This document shows, in pieces, positions 26,962 to 36,702 of a stretch of 64,000 nucleotides of DNA. Position 1 is the first letter of the stretch. Every line of letters starts with the position of its first letter. The notes beneath the pieces are model-generated. The model was not told the origin of the DNA. It saw only the letters and a program-made list of their open reading frames with translations, and did not search any database. This DNA comes from Thermoanaerobaculum sp. (GTDB taxonomy: Bacteria; Acidobacteriota; Thermoanaerobaculia; Multivoradales; UBA5704): assembly GCA_021154885.1 (NCBI GenBank), contig JAJKHS010000116.1:62001-126000 (forward strand), read 5' to 3'. The translations under genes and the position numbers were made by a program.

Positions 26962-28488
26962 ATGGAACGCGCGAAAGATCCGCGGGGCGAGACAAAGCCC
27001 GTGGGCATCTGGATTCGGGTCTCGACCGAAGACCAAGCCCAGGGCGAAAGCCCGCAGCACCACGAGATGCGGGGCAGAAGCTACGCCGAGTCCCGCCTCT
27101 GGGAGGTCCGCGAGGTCTACCGCCTCGAAGGCGTCTCCGGCAAGTCCGTCATGGAGCATCCGGAGGCAAGGCGGATGATGGCCGACGTGCGCCGCGGGCG
27201 GATCGCGGGCCTCATCTTCTCGAAGCTCGCGAGGCTCGCGAGGAACACGAAGGAGCTTCTGGAGTTTTCCGAATACTTCCGGGAGCACGGGGCGGACCTC
27301 GTCTCCCTACAGGAGTCGATCGACACTTCCACCCCCCACGGCCGCCTCTTCTACACCATGATCGCGGCAATGGCCGAATGGGAGCGCGAGGAGATCGCCT
27401 CCCGGGTCGTGGCCTCGATTCCCGTGCGCGCCCGGCTCGGGAAGCCCATGGGCGGCATGGCCCCCCTCGGGTACCGCTGGGTTGAGAAGCGCCTCGAAGT
27501 AAACCCCGACGAGGCTCCGCTGCGCCGCCTCATCTACGAGCTTTTCAAGGAGCACCGGCGCCTCAAAACCGTGGCAGAGATCCTGAACAAGGCCGGCCAC
27601 CGGGGCCAAAACGGCAGACCCTTCCGGGATACGACCGTGGAGAAGCTCATCGTGGACCCGACCGCGAAGGGCCTGCGCCGCGCGAGCTACACGAAGCTCG
27701 TGAAGGGCCAGAGGGTCCAGAAGCCGGAGTCGGAATGGATCTGGGTGCCCTGCCCGGCGATCGTCTCCGAGGAACTCTGGGAGGAGTGCAACGCGCTTCT
27801 TCTGAAGCGCAGGGCCTCCCGGAAGCCGGTCGCGAAGCGGGCCGTCTACGTCTTCGCGGGCTACGTATACTGCGCCTGCGGCGAGAAGATGTACGTGCGC
27901 TCGAACACCCCGAAGTACGTCTGCAAGGCCTGTCACATGAAAATCCCGATCGTGGACCTCGACAACCTCTTCCGGGACGAACTCCGGGAGTTCACCTTCT
28001 CGCCGGAGGCCATCGCCGCCTGGCTCGCCCAGGGAGCGGAGGTCCTCGCCGGGCGGGAGGAGCTTCTCGGGTCGCTCTTCCGGGAACGGGAGCGGCTCAC
28101 GAAGGAGGCCGACAAGCTCTACCGCCTCTACCAGGAGGACGCCCTCTCGGTCGATGGCTTCCGCGAGAAGCACCGACCACTTGAGGAACGTCTCGCCGCC
28201 TTAGGAGGAGAGATCGCCCGCCTTCAGGGGGAGATCGACTTCCTCAAAATCCGGACCGTGATGGAGGAGGACATCGTGAGCCAGACCCGGGACCTCGCGG
28301 ACAAGTGGCAGACGATGGACATCCCGGAGAAGCGCCGGGTGGTCGAGAGCCTCCTCCAGCGGATCACGATCGGGAAGGACGTCGTGGACATCAACCTCGC
28401 GAACCTCCCCCCTCTCTCGGAGATGATGGCAAAAGGGCCGCCCATCCCGGCGAACGGGGGGGAGGCTGGGAGAAGAGGGCCGGGGTGA
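26962..28488 (+). CDS. Large serine recombinase, second copy
   Basis: VGIWIRVSTEDQAQGESPQHHEMRGRSYAES...GLIFSKLARLARNTKELLEFSEYF; CACGEKMYVRSNTPKYVCKAC; RBS AGGAGGAATCCCC. Confidence 0.92.
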   Translation: MERAKDPRGETKPVGIWIRVSTEDQAQGESPQHHEMRGRSYAESRLWEVREVYRLEGVSGKSVMEHPEARRMMADVRRGRIAGLIFSKLARLARNTKELLEFSEYFREHGADLVSLQESIDTSTPHGRLFYTMIAAMAEWEREEIASRVVASIPVRARLGKPMGGMAPLGYRWVEKRLEVNPDEAPLRRLIYELFKEHRRLKTVAEILNKAGHRGQNGRPFRDTTVEKLIVDPTAKGLRRASYTKLVKGQRVQKPESEWIWVPCPAIVSEELWEECNALLLKRRASRKPVAKRAVYVFAGYVYCACGEKMYVRSNTPKYVCKACHMKIPIVDLDNLFRDELREFTFSPEAIAAWLAQGAEVLAGREELLGSLFRERERLTKEADKLYRLYQEDALSVDGFREKHRPLEERLAALGGEIARLQGEIDFLKIRTVMEEDIVSQTRDLADKWQTMDIPEKRRVVESLLQRITIGKDVVDINLANLPPLSEMMAKGPPIPANGGEAGRRGPG

Positions 28489-28510
28489 TGAGGGTCTTGG
28501 GAAGGGGGCG
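28468..28510. repeat. REP-like repeat copy overlapping the recombinase stop codon
   Basis: GGGAGAAGAGGGCCGGGGTGATGAGGGTCTTGGGAAGGGGGCG nearly identical to 34881-34922. Confidence 0.75.
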
Positions 28511-28561
28511 TTCAGGGGCGGCCCCATGGGGCCGCCCCCCCTACGTTGACATCCAATCCCG

Positions 28562-31500
28562 TCAAGCGGCCTTGCGGCGCTTCAGCATCACGAAGGCCAG
28601 ACCCGCGAGCACCAACGCCAGCAGCAACAATCCGAAGGGCGAGAGGGTCGGGATATCGCCGGGCTCCCCTACCACCTGGATGCTAGTGGGATCGGCGGCA
28701 CCGGCCACCCCCGGATCATCGGTCTGCGCCGTCGACTCGTTGGTGCCGTTGGCGTCGCCGTCGAAGGCGATGGTCCCCTGGTTCGAGACCGTCTTGCCGG
28801 CAGCGGCGGGCAGGATGGTGGCGGTAATAGTGATCGTCACCGAGCCGCTGGCCGGTATCGCGCCGTTCCAGGTGACGGTGTTGGTGCCGGTGTTCGCCGC
28901 CGCGGTGCCGCTCGAAGCCGTGGCGGAGACCAGCGCCAGCTCCGGCGGCAGGGCGTCGGTGAATTCGTTGCCGGGATTGTCGGCCTGAGCTCCAGAACCG
29001 CCGTTGGTCAGCGTCACCGTGTAGGTGATGGTGCCGCCGACAGTGAAGGGCCCGGTTCCGACGACCGTCTTGGTGCCCGAGATCGACGGTCCAAGCACGG
29101 CGGAGATCGTGTCGGTGTCCGTGGCGCTGTTGTTGCCCGGGGTCGGATCGGTCACGCCAGCGGGAGCCGTCACCGTCGCCGTGTTGCTCAGCGTGCCTGT
29201 GGCCGCGGCCGAGAGGGTGCAACTCGCGGTGTAGGTCACGCTGCCGCCGCTGGGCAGGTTGACGGTGTCGTTGACGTTGCCGGAGCCCGACGCCGTGCAG
29301 GTGCCACCGCCCGCGCCGGCACAGGTCCACGTGCAGGTCAGTGAGGCGGGGAAGGTGTCGGCCACCGTGGCACCGGTCGCATTGCTGGGCCCGGCGTTGG
29401 AAGCCGTGATGGTGTAGGTCACCGAGCCACCCGGGGTTGCCGTGGTGACGCCGTCGGTCTTGGTGATCGAAAGATCCGCGCTCGCCGCCAGCGTGTCGCT
29501 GTCGGTCGCGGAGTTGTTGCCAGGGGTCGGATCGGTGACGCTGCCGGGTGCCGTCACCGTCGCCGTATTGCTCAGCGTGCCGGTGGCCGCGGCCGAGATC
29601 GTGCAGCTCGCGGTGTAGGTGACGCTGCCGCCGTTGGGCAGGTTGACGGTGTCGTTGATATTGCCGGAGCCCGAGGCGGTGCAGGTGCCGCCACCCGCGC
29701 CGACGCAGGTCCAGGTGCAGGTGAGCGAGGCCGGGAAGGTGTCGGCCACCGTGGCACCGGTCGCATCGCTGGGTCCGGCATTGGAGGCCACGATGGTGTA
29801 GGTCACCGAGCCGCCCGGAGTCGCCGTGGTGACGCCGTCGGTCTTGGTGATCGCCAGGTCTGCGGTCGCCCCCAGCCCGTCGCTGTCGGTCGCCGAGTTG
29901 TTGCCGGGGGTCGGATCGGTGACTCCGGCAGGTGCCGTCACGGTCGCCGTGTTGCTCAGCGTGCCGGTGGCCGCGGCCGAGATCGTGCAACTCGCGGTGT
30001 AGGTGACGCTGCCGCCGTTGGGCAGGTTGACGGTGTCGTTGATGTTGCCCAAGCCCGAGGCGGTGCAAGTGCCGCCGCCCGCGCCGGCGCACGTCCAGGT
30101 GCAGGTCAGCGAAGCCGGGAAGGTGTCGGCCACCGTGGCACCGGTCGCATTGCTGGGCCCGGCGTTGGAAGCCGTGATGGTGTAGGTCACCGAGCCGCCC
30201 GGAGTCGCCGTGGTGACGCCGTCGGTTTTGGTGATCGCCAGATCCGCGCTCGCCGATAGCGTTTCGCTGTCCGTCGCCGAGTTGTTACCCGGGGTTGGAT
30301 CAGTGACGCCGGCGGGTGCCGTCACGGTCGCCGTGTTGCTCAGCGTGCCGGTGGCCGCGGCGGAGATCGTGCAGCTCGCGGTATAGGTCACACTGCCACC
30401 GCTCGGCAGGTTGACGGTGTTGTTGATGTTGCCCGAGCCCGCCGCCGTGCAGGTGCCACCGCCTGCTCCGACGCAGGTCCAGGTGCAGGTCAGCGAAGCC
30501 GGGAAGGTATCGGCCACCGTGGCACCCGTGGCGTTGCTCGGCCCGGAGTTGGAGGCCACGATGGTGTAGGTCACCGAGCCGCCCGGGGTCGCCGTGGTGA
30601 CGCCGTCGGTCTTGGTGATCGCCAGATCCGCGCTCGCCGCCAGCGTTTCGCTGTCCGTCGCGGAGTTGTTGCCAGGGGTCGGATCGGTGACGCTGCCGGG
30701 GGCCGTCACGGTGGCCGTGTTGCTCAGCGTGCCGGTGGCCGCGGCGGAGATCGTGCAGCTCGCGGTGTAGGTCACGCTGCCACCGTTGGGCAGGTTGACG
30801 GTGTCGTTGACGTTGCCCGAGCCCGCCGCCGTGCAGGTGCCACCGCCCGCGCCGACGCAGGTCCACGTGCAGGTCAGCGAGGCGGGGAACGTGTCGGCCA
30901 CCGTGGCACCCGTGGCGTTGCTCGGGCCCGCGTTGGAGGCGACGATGGTGTAGGTCACCGAGCCGCCCGGAGTCGCCGTGGTGACGCCGTCGGTCTTGGT
31001 GATCGCCAGGTCCGCCTGCGCTCCGAGAGCATCGCTATCGGTCGCGGAGTTGTTGCCCGGGGTCGGATCGGTGACGCCGGCGGGTGCCGTCACGGTGGCC
31101 GTATTGCTCAGCGTGCCGGTGGCCGCGGCGGAGATCGTGCAGCTCGCAGTGTAGGTCACGCTGCCGCCGTTGGGCAGGTTGACGGTGTCGTTGATATTGC
31201 CCGAGCCCGAGGCGGTGCAAGTGCCGCCGCCCGCGCCGACGCACGTCCAGGTGCAGGTGAGTGAGGCGGGGAAGGTGTCGGCCACCGTGGCGCCGGTCGC
31301 GTTGCTGGGACCAGAGTTGGACGCCGTGATGGTGTAGGTCACTGAGCCGCCCGGGGTCGCCGTGGTGACGCCGTCGGTCTTGGTGACCGCCAGATCCGCG
31401 CTCGCCGCCAGCGTGTCGCTGTCGGTCGCCGAGTTGTTCCCTGGTGTCGGATCGGTGACTCCGCCTGGCGCCGTCACCGTTGCCGTGTTGCTCAGCGTGC

Positions 31501-34500
31501 CGGTGGCTGCGGCCGAGATGGTGCAGCTCGCGGTGTAGGTGACGCTGCCGCCGCTCGGCAGGTTGACGGTGTCGTTGACGTTGCCCGAACCCGACGCCGT
31601 GCAAGTGCCGCCGCCCGCGCCGGCACAGGTCCACGTGCAGGTGAGTGAGGCGGGGAAGGTGTCCGCCACCGTCGCACCTGTGGCGTTGCTCGGGCCGGCG
31701 TTGGACGCCGTGATCGTGTAGGTCACCGAGCCGCCCGGTGTCGCCGTGGTGACGCCGTCGGTCTTGGTGATCGCCAGGTCCGCGCTCGCCGCCAGCGAGT
31801 CGCTGTCGGTCGCCGAGTTGTTCCCTGGTGCCGGATCGGTGACTCCGCCTGGCGCCGTCACCGTTGCCGTGTTGCTCAGCGTGCCGGTGGCCGCGGCCGA
31901 GATGGTGCAGCTCGCGGTGTAGGTGACGCTGCCGCCGCTCGGCAGGTTGACCGTGTCGCCGATGTTGCCGGAGCCCGCCGCCGTGCAGGTGCCGCCGCCC
32001 GCGCCGGCGCACGTCCAGGTGCAGGTGAGCGAGGCGGGGAAGGTGTCCGCCACCGAGGAGCCCGGAGCGTTGCTGGGTCCGGCGTTGGAGGCCGTGATGG
32101 TGTAGGTCACGGAGCCGCCTGGGGTCGCCGTGGTCACGCCGTCGGTCTTGGTGATTCCGAGGTTGGCCTGGGGCGTCAGCGTGTCGGTGTCCGTCGCGCT
32201 GTTGTTGGCTGCGTTCGGATCGCCGGCAATCGTCACCGTCGCGGTATTGCTCAGCGTACCGGTGGCCGCGGCGGAGATGGCGCAGGTCGCGGTATAGGTG
32301 ACGCTGGCGCCCGCGGGCAGGTTGACCGTGTCGTTGACGTTGCCGGAGCCTGAGGCCGTGCAGGTGCCGCCGCCCGCTCCCACGCAGGTCCAGGTGCAGA
32401 TGAGGGTCGCCGGGAAGGTATCCGCGACCGTGGCGCCGGTCGCCGGGAAGGCGGTCGCGTTCGATGCCGTGATGGTGTAGGTCACCGACCCTCCGGGCAC
32501 CGCCGTGGCCACGCCGTCGGTCTTCGTGATCGCCAGATCCGCGACCGCCGCAGTAGCGACGTTGATGCACCCGTTGGCCGTCACGCTCTGATTGTCAGGG
32601 TTGACGATGGTGACGTTCTGGGGCCCGGTGGCGAGCGCCGTGATGTTCAGCGTCACCTGGGTCGGCGTGTTGAACGTCACGCTGTTGACGATCGCGTTGG
32701 TGACCGTGGCGGAAAGGTGGCTGAACGGCAGGGCCGGCGGCGCCAGGTTGGCGCCCGGATCGTAGAAGCCCGAGCCGCCGCTGGAGGTGGCGGTGATCAC
32801 CACGTTGCCGGTGGGGCCGGCGAAGGCGATGGGGGAGCCGGAGCACGTCGGGGTCGCCGGCGGCGGTGCCGTAAGGCGGCCGACGCGCACCGCATAGCTG
32901 TTCGACGCCTGGTTGTAGTCCTGGATCGTCCACACCGTCATGTCGTCGAGCGGGTCGACGACGGTGAAGGAGTAGTCACCCCAGCGCCGGCCCGAGGTGC
33001 TGCCGGGATCCGAGGGCGGGTTGTAGTTGGCGGTCGTGGTCCCGTACGACACGGCGGCCACCGTCGGTGGCCCTGTCATCGTGCTCAGGGCGTCTCCCGC
33101 AAGCCTGCCCACGTAGACGGGGGTGGCGCCCACGGGAGTGCCGGCCATGGTCGCGCCAAGCACGGCGTGTCCTTGCCCGGTGACCACCACCGAGGGGATC
33201 CAGTACTGCCGGGCCGCGGCACGAGTCGCGGCGTTGTCGAAGACCGTCCCCGACTGCACGACTGTCGGCGTGGTGGTGAGGTTCTGAAATTCGTACCAGC
33301 GCACCGCGTTCCTGGAGGCAGCGGCGGTGCTGGCGACGCCTGTGGTGCCCACCGTAAAGTTGTGTGCGGCCCACAGGCGGCCGTTGCGAATCATCGCCTG
33401 GTAGAAGCGATCGTCCAGAGTGTCCAGAAGACCGTTGTTGCCGCCGGCGTTCCCGGCGTGCTGGACCAACCGGATGGTCTGGGTGCCCGAGAGCGTCGTC
33501 GTCGGCACAGTGACGCTGATGTTGGCCGAGATCGTCGGCGTCAGGGATCCCGGATTGCTCACCCGCCGGAACATGATCGTGCTGAAGGTGGCGTTGTCGG
33601 GGCCGACGAAGTACCCCTCGGTCGCGCCCGGGTCGAAGTTGTCGACACCGCGCGGCGATTCCGGCCCGGCCCCCGCCCCCCCCGCTACCAGGTTGGCGAA
33701 CATGGTGACGAAGAGCGGTCCGGCGCCGAGAACCGACGTCTTCTGCACCACGTAGCCGTTGGTGCCGACGAAGGCGCCGGCGCCGCTGAAGATGTTGCAG
33801 CCAACATAGAGCGCATTGACGTCGATGCCCAGGGAGGGGTAGTCGCAGAAGTCGCCACTCGCGTCCGTCTGGAACTGGAAGAAGGTCCATACCGTGCTGC
33901 CGGTGATCACCCCGGCGCTCGCCGCGTCGCTCACCGCAACCATCCAGCGGTTGACGGCCGTCGTCGTGCAGGTGGCATTCGTGCACGGCACGTCGATGAT
34001 GGACAGGTACCAGCGGGCGGTGAACCGGTCGTAGCGGATCTGCGGATCGCTCGTGAAGTTGAGGACGACCGGTGGGGTCACCGGCGTCATCACCGAGGCG
34101 AAGAACACGTCGGGATTGGCGTTCAGCACCCCGTCCGCGACCCCCGCCTTGGTGAACGAGCGGATGCGGCCATTGACGAAGGTGATGAACTGTGTCGGCC
34201 CGACCGTGCCCATCGAGTCGGGAGGGAAGGCCCCGGTGTCGGTGAGCGTCGCACCGTCGAAGGCGGCCCCCGTTGTGTGGATCTTCAGCGCCTCAGGCGC
34301 GGCCTTCTTCTCTGGCGCGGCCGCCGGGAAGCTCGCCACCGCAGGGGCATTCGGGTTCTGCGGCAGAGCGCTCCGATCGGGGTATGCGAGCTCGTGCTCG
34401 GGCCGTGGGCCCGGCGGAGGGGCCGCAGCTTGTCGCTCCGCGATGGCGGCTGTGCTCTCCCGGATGCCGAGCGTGCCCTCCAGCCTCTTCCCCGGAGTGT

Positions 34501-34585
34501 CCGCCCAGGCGATTCCCAGGGAGACCGAGACGAGGAGGGTGGTCAAGGCGAGTCTGGCCGTGGCTCGGACGCGGGAGCTGCCCAT
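28562..34585 (-). CDS. Secreted DUF11-repeat protein with IPTL-CTERM sorting signal
   Basis: N-terminal signal peptide; 9 DUF11-type units (ADLAITKTDGVTTATPGGSVTYTI...); C-terminus DIPTLSPFGLLLLALVLAGLAFVMLKRRKAA. Confidence 0.92.
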   Translation of the reverse strand: MGSSRVRATARLALTTLLVSVSLGIAWADTPGKRLEGTLGIRESTAAIAERQAAAPPPGPRPEHELAYPDRSALPQNPNAPAVASFPAAAPEKKAAPEALKIHTTGAAFDGATLTDTGAFPPDSMGTVGPTQFITFVNGRIRSFTKAGVADGVLNANPDVFFASVMTPVTPPVVLNFTSDPQIRYDRFTARWYLSIIDVPCTNATCTTTAVNRWMVAVSDAASAGVITGSTVWTFFQFQTDASGDFCDYPSLGIDVNALYVGCNIFSGAGAFVGTNGYVVQKTSVLGAGPLFVTMFANLVAGGAGAGPESPRGVDNFDPGATEGYFVGPDNATFSTIMFRRVSNPGSLTPTISANISVTVPTTTLSGTQTIRLVQHAGNAGGNNGLLDTLDDRFYQAMIRNGRLWAAHNFTVGTTGVASTAAASRNAVRWYEFQNLTTTPTVVQSGTVFDNAATRAAARQYWIPSVVVTGQGHAVLGATMAGTPVGATPVYVGRLAGDALSTMTGPPTVAAVSYGTTTANYNPPSDPGSTSGRRWGDYSFTVVDPLDDMTVWTIQDYNQASNSYAVRVGRLTAPPPATPTCSGSPIAFAGPTGNVVITATSSGGSGFYDPGANLAPPALPFSHLSATVTNAIVNSVTFNTPTQVTLNITALATGPQNVTIVNPDNQSVTANGCINVATAAVADLAITKTDGVATAVPGGSVTYTITASNATAFPATGATVADTFPATLICTWTCVGAGGGTCTASGSGNVNDTVNLPAGASVTYTATCAISAAATGTLSNTATVTIAGDPNAANNSATDTDTLTPQANLGITKTDGVTTATPGGSVTYTITASNAGPSNAPGSSVADTFPASLTCTWTCAGAGGGTCTAAGSGNIGDTVNLPSGGSVTYTASCTISAAATGTLSNTATVTAPGGVTDPAPGNNSATDSDSLAASADLAITKTDGVTTATPGGSVTYTITASNAGPSNATGATVADTFPASLTCTWTCAGAGGGTCTASGSGNVNDTVNLPSGGSVTYTASCTISAAATGTLSNTATVTAPGGVTDPTPGNNSATDSDTLAASADLAVTKTDGVTTATPGGSVTYTITASNSGPSNATGATVADTFPASLTCTWTCVGAGGGTCTASGSGNINDTVNLPNGGSVTYTASCTISAAATGTLSNTATVTAPAGVTDPTPGNNSATDSDALGAQADLAITKTDGVTTATPGGSVTYTIVASNAGPSNATGATVADTFPASLTCTWTCVGAGGGTCTAAGSGNVNDTVNLPNGGSVTYTASCTISAAATGTLSNTATVTAPGSVTDPTPGNNSATDSETLAASADLAITKTDGVTTATPGGSVTYTIVASNSGPSNATGATVADTFPASLTCTWTCVGAGGGTCTAAGSGNINNTVNLPSGGSVTYTASCTISAAATGTLSNTATVTAPAGVTDPTPGNNSATDSETLSASADLAITKTDGVTTATPGGSVTYTITASNAGPSNATGATVADTFPASLTCTWTCAGAGGGTCTASGLGNINDTVNLPNGGSVTYTASCTISAAATGTLSNTATVTAPAGVTDPTPGNNSATDSDGLGATADLAITKTDGVTTATPGGSVTYTIVASNAGPSDATGATVADTFPASLTCTWTCVGAGGGTCTASGSGNINDTVNLPNGGSVTYTASCTISAAATGTLSNTATVTAPGSVTDPTPGNNSATDSDTLAASADLSITKTDGVTTATPGGSVTYTITASNAGPSNATGATVADTFPASLTCTWTCAGAGGGTCTASGSGNVNDTVNLPSGGSVTYTASCTLSAAATGTLSNTATVTAPAGVTDPTPGNNSATDTDTISAVLGPSISGTKTVVGTGPFTVGGTITYTVTLTNGGSGAQADNPGNEFTDALPPELALVSATASSGTAAANTGTNTVTWNGAIPASGSVTITITATILPAAAGKTVSNQGTIAFDGDANGTNESTAQTDDPGVAGAADPTSIQVVGEPGDIPTLSPFGLLLLALVLAGLAFVMLKRRKAA
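29100..32550. repeat. Tandem 384-bp coding repeats (about 9 units)
   Basis: Near-identical 128-aa units; spacing 384 bp between equivalent antisense ORF starts (29619, 30003; 31539, 31923), first unit slightly shorter. Confidence 0.9.
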
Positions 34586-34761
34586 AATAATCTGGTTCCT
34601 TCCTTCCTGCCCGGGCAGGAAAGCTCAACGTAGCAATCTGGACTTTGGACGCTATTCTTACCAGATCCTCCGTGTGTTGTCCAGAGGATTGTCGCGTCAG
34701 GAGGGGTCGAGAGGAGAGGATAGGATGGCGCTGAGAGGGGGGCCGTTCCCCCGCCCGAGGG

Positions 34762-34907
34762 CCCTCACCCCTGTCCCCTCTCCCGCCCCCTCGCCACCCC
34801 CCTCCCCGGGAGAGGGGGACCCGGTTGAAGCGGTCTCGCTGGTCTCCCTCTTCTCCCGGGGAGGGGGGTGGCGAGGGGGCGGGAGAAGAGGGTCGGGGTG
34901 ATGAGGG
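34762..34907. repeat. REP/MITE-like imperfect inverted repeat
   Basis: Left arm CCCTCACCC..CCCCTCTCCCGCCCCCTCGCCACCCCCCTCCCCGGGAGAGGG; right arm is its imperfect reverse complement ending GGGTCGGGGTGATGAGGG. Confidence 0.8.
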
Positions 34908-34969
34908 TCTTGGGAGGGGGCGTCGCGGCGGCGCGGCAAATCCGGATGGATCGAAAGGAAGGCATCTCC

Positions 34970-35377
34970 ATGAGCGCTGACTTCCGAGAGCAGCCTCACG
35001 CCCGGGCGCGGGGCAGGGTGGGGGAGGATGACGCCGTGGCCTGGCTGACGGCCCACGGCTACGAGGTCCTGGCCCGCAACCTGGTGAACCACGGCGGCGA
35101 GATCGACGTCGTGGCCAGAGAAGGAGCCACCCTCTGCTTCCTGGAGATCAAGGCCCGGGACGGCGGCCGCTACGGTCCGGCCATCGAAGCCGTGACCTTC
35201 TCGAAGCAGCGCCGCCTTTCCCGGGCGGCCTCCCTGTACCTCGCCTCCCGCGGCTGGCACAACCAGCCCTGCCGCTTCGACGTCCTCGGCCTCGACCGCG
35301 AGAGCGGCGGCTGGCGCTACACTCTTATCAAGAACGCCTTCCCCTACAATCCCGGCCCTGCCCGCCGGCGCTGGTAG
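34970..35377 (+). CDS. yraN: YraN/UPF0102 family nuclease-like protein
   Basis: RGRVGEDDAVAWLTAHGYEVLARNLVNHGGEIDVVAREGATLCFLEIKARDGGRYGPAIEAVTFSKQRRL. Confidence 0.9.
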   Translation: MSADFREQPHARARGRVGEDDAVAWLTAHGYEVLARNLVNHGGEIDVVAREGATLCFLEIKARDGGRYGPAIEAVTFSKQRRLSRAASLYLASRGWHNQPCRFDVLGLDRESGGWRYTLIKNAFPYNPGPARRRW

Positions 35378-35419
35378 GAGCGAGGCCGCGATCGGAACGA
35401 CTCCCACCGCCAGCCCGGC

Positions 35420-35448
35420 TTGACAGCCCCGTGCCGCCTGACTATTCT
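35420..35448 (+). promoter_or_regulatory. Sigma70-type promoter upstream of tRNA-Gly
   Basis: TTGACA (35420-35425), 17-nt spacer, TATTCT (35443-35448). Confidence 0.6.
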
Positions 35449-35463
35449 TTGCGAGCCTGTTGG

Positions 35464-35538
35464 GCGGGAATAGCTCAGTGGTAGAGCACAACCTTGCCAA
35501 GGTTGGGGTCGCGGGTTCAAATCCCGTTTCCCGCTCCA
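35464..35538 (+). tRNA. tRNA-Gly (GCC), CCA encoded
   Basis: GCGGGAATAGCTCAGTGGTAGAGCACAACCTTGCCAAGGTTGGGGTCGCGGGTTCAAATCCCGTTTCCCGCTCCA folds as cloverleaf; anticodon GCC. Confidence 0.95.
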
Positions 35539-35625
35539 GATTGTGACCTCCTAAGACTGCGGACGCCCTTTCCGCGTTCTTTGCCAAGTTCTTTGGGGCC
35601 GCGCAATGCGGCTCTGCCCATCCCG

Positions 35626-35700
35626 GGCGACGTAGCCAAGTGGTAAGGCGAGGGTCTGCAAAACCCTTATTCAGCGGTTCGAATCCGCTCGTCGCCTCCA
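35626..35700 (+). tRNA. tRNA-Cys (GCA), CCA encoded
   Basis: GGCGACGTAGCCAAGTGGTAAGGCGAGGGTCTGCAAAACCCTTATTCAGCGGTTCGAATCCGCTCGTCGCCTCCA; anticodon GCA. Confidence 0.95.
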
Positions 35701-35761
35701 AGCCCCTCTCTGCTCCGCCTCAGGAGTTGTGCCACGGTTCGCTAAGCACTATCCTCTTCCC

Positions 35762-35995
35762 ATGACGACGACCATCACCTTGGAGGAAGAGCTCACCACG
35801 AAGGTGGAGCGGCTCCGTCAGGAACTGGCTCTCAGCTTTGAGGAGGTCCTCCATCGGGCGCTTCGGGAGGGGCTGGTGAGGCTGGAGACGAGCCGCGTTC
35901 ATACGGTTCCCGTCGCGCTCGGCGGCTGCCTCGTCGAGGACCTCGATGATGTCTCCAAGGCTCTCGTGATCGCTGAAGGGGAAGCCTTCAGGTGA
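35762..35995 (+). CDS. VapB-like antitoxin
   Basis: MTTTITLEEELTTKVERLRQELALSFEEVLHRALREGLVRLE; overlaps PIN toxin start by 4 bp. Confidence 0.75.
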   Translation: MTTTITLEEELTTKVERLRQELALSFEEVLHRALREGLVRLETSRVHTVPVALGGCLVEDLDDVSKALVIAEGEAFR

Positions 35996-36423
35996 TCCTG
36001 GTCGATACCAACCTCCTCCTCTATGCCTACGTCCAGGATGTTCCCCAGCATCCAGCCGCCTTCGCTTGGCTCGAAGAGCGACTCCGGGAGGGGACTCCAG
36101 TGGCACTGCCCTGGCATGCCCTCCTCGGATTCGTTCGTCTGGTGAGCAACCACAGGATCTTCAAGTCGCCCGTGACCATCCTTGCGGCATGGGAGCAAGT
36201 GGAGCGTTGGCTCTCGGCTCCCTCCGTCTGGTCGCCCTCTCCGACCCCCAGACATGCCGAGATCCTTGGAAAGCTCCTGCAGGAAGTTGGCGCGGATTCG
36301 AACGGCGTCCCGGACGCCCACCTCGCGGCTCTGGCCATCGAGCACGACCTCACGCTCTGCACCAGCGACGGCGGGTTTTCACGGTTCACGGGTCTGCGAA
36401 GGCAGAATCCGCTCCGCTCCTGA
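35992..36423 (+). CDS. PIN-domain toxin, VapC-like
   Basis: MILVDTNLLLYAYVQD...HALLGFVRL...VPDAHLAALAIEHDLTLCTSDGGFSRFTGLR. Confidence 0.85.
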   Translation: MILVDTNLLLYAYVQDVPQHPAAFAWLEERLREGTPVALPWHALLGFVRLVSNHRIFKSPVTILAAWEQVERWLSAPSVWSPSPTPRHAEILGKLLQEVGADSNGVPDAHLAALAIEHDLTLCTSDGGFSRFTGLRRQNPLRS

Positions 36424-36424
36424 G

Positions 36425-36500
36425 GGTTGCCGCCGCGAAATCTTCCCAGCTCGCGGCGGCGGTCCCGGCGCGCTCCATCCCCTCGCGGATGAGCCGAGCC
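36425..36500 (-). pseudogene. Fragment homologous to the 43598-44035 gene
   Basis: Reverse strand encodes RLIREGMERAGTAAASWEDFAAA versus LLIRERMERGGAAAGSWEEFAAA. Confidence 0.6.
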
Positions 36501-36702
36501 CTACGGGCTCGCCGTATCGTGGTCGTCGCAGACACGGTCCATGGTCTTGGCCAGATTGGCCCGCGCGGAAGTTAGGAGATTGTGTCGGTGGTCATCTTAC
36601 TTACCTCGGTTGGTACAGGATACTGTGCACGTATGATGTCCCTTCGATCAACCGCTGGCCGGAGGGAGCCCCGCCCCCTCCGGCCCGGTTTTTCGAGGCG
36701 GT

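Larger units (their letters stand above)
1..28490. mobile_element. Integrated (conjugative/mobilizable-like) composite element; left end outside window, right end uncertain near the second serine recombinase
   Basis: Two large serine recombinases, replication-relaxation-like protein, VirD4/TraD-like ATPases, CHC2 zinc-finger primase-like protein, RuvC-like proteins, IS insertion and pseudogenes; housekeeping-like content resumes after about 28.5 kb. Confidence 0.6.

Noticed and set aside
29100-32550. Short 60-aa plus-strand ORFs repeating every 384 bp
   Set aside because: Antisense by-products of the DUF11 repeats
32717-34633. 638-aa plus-strand ORF opposite the DUF11 gene
   Set aside because: No recognisable domain; antisense shadow of a clear secreted protein
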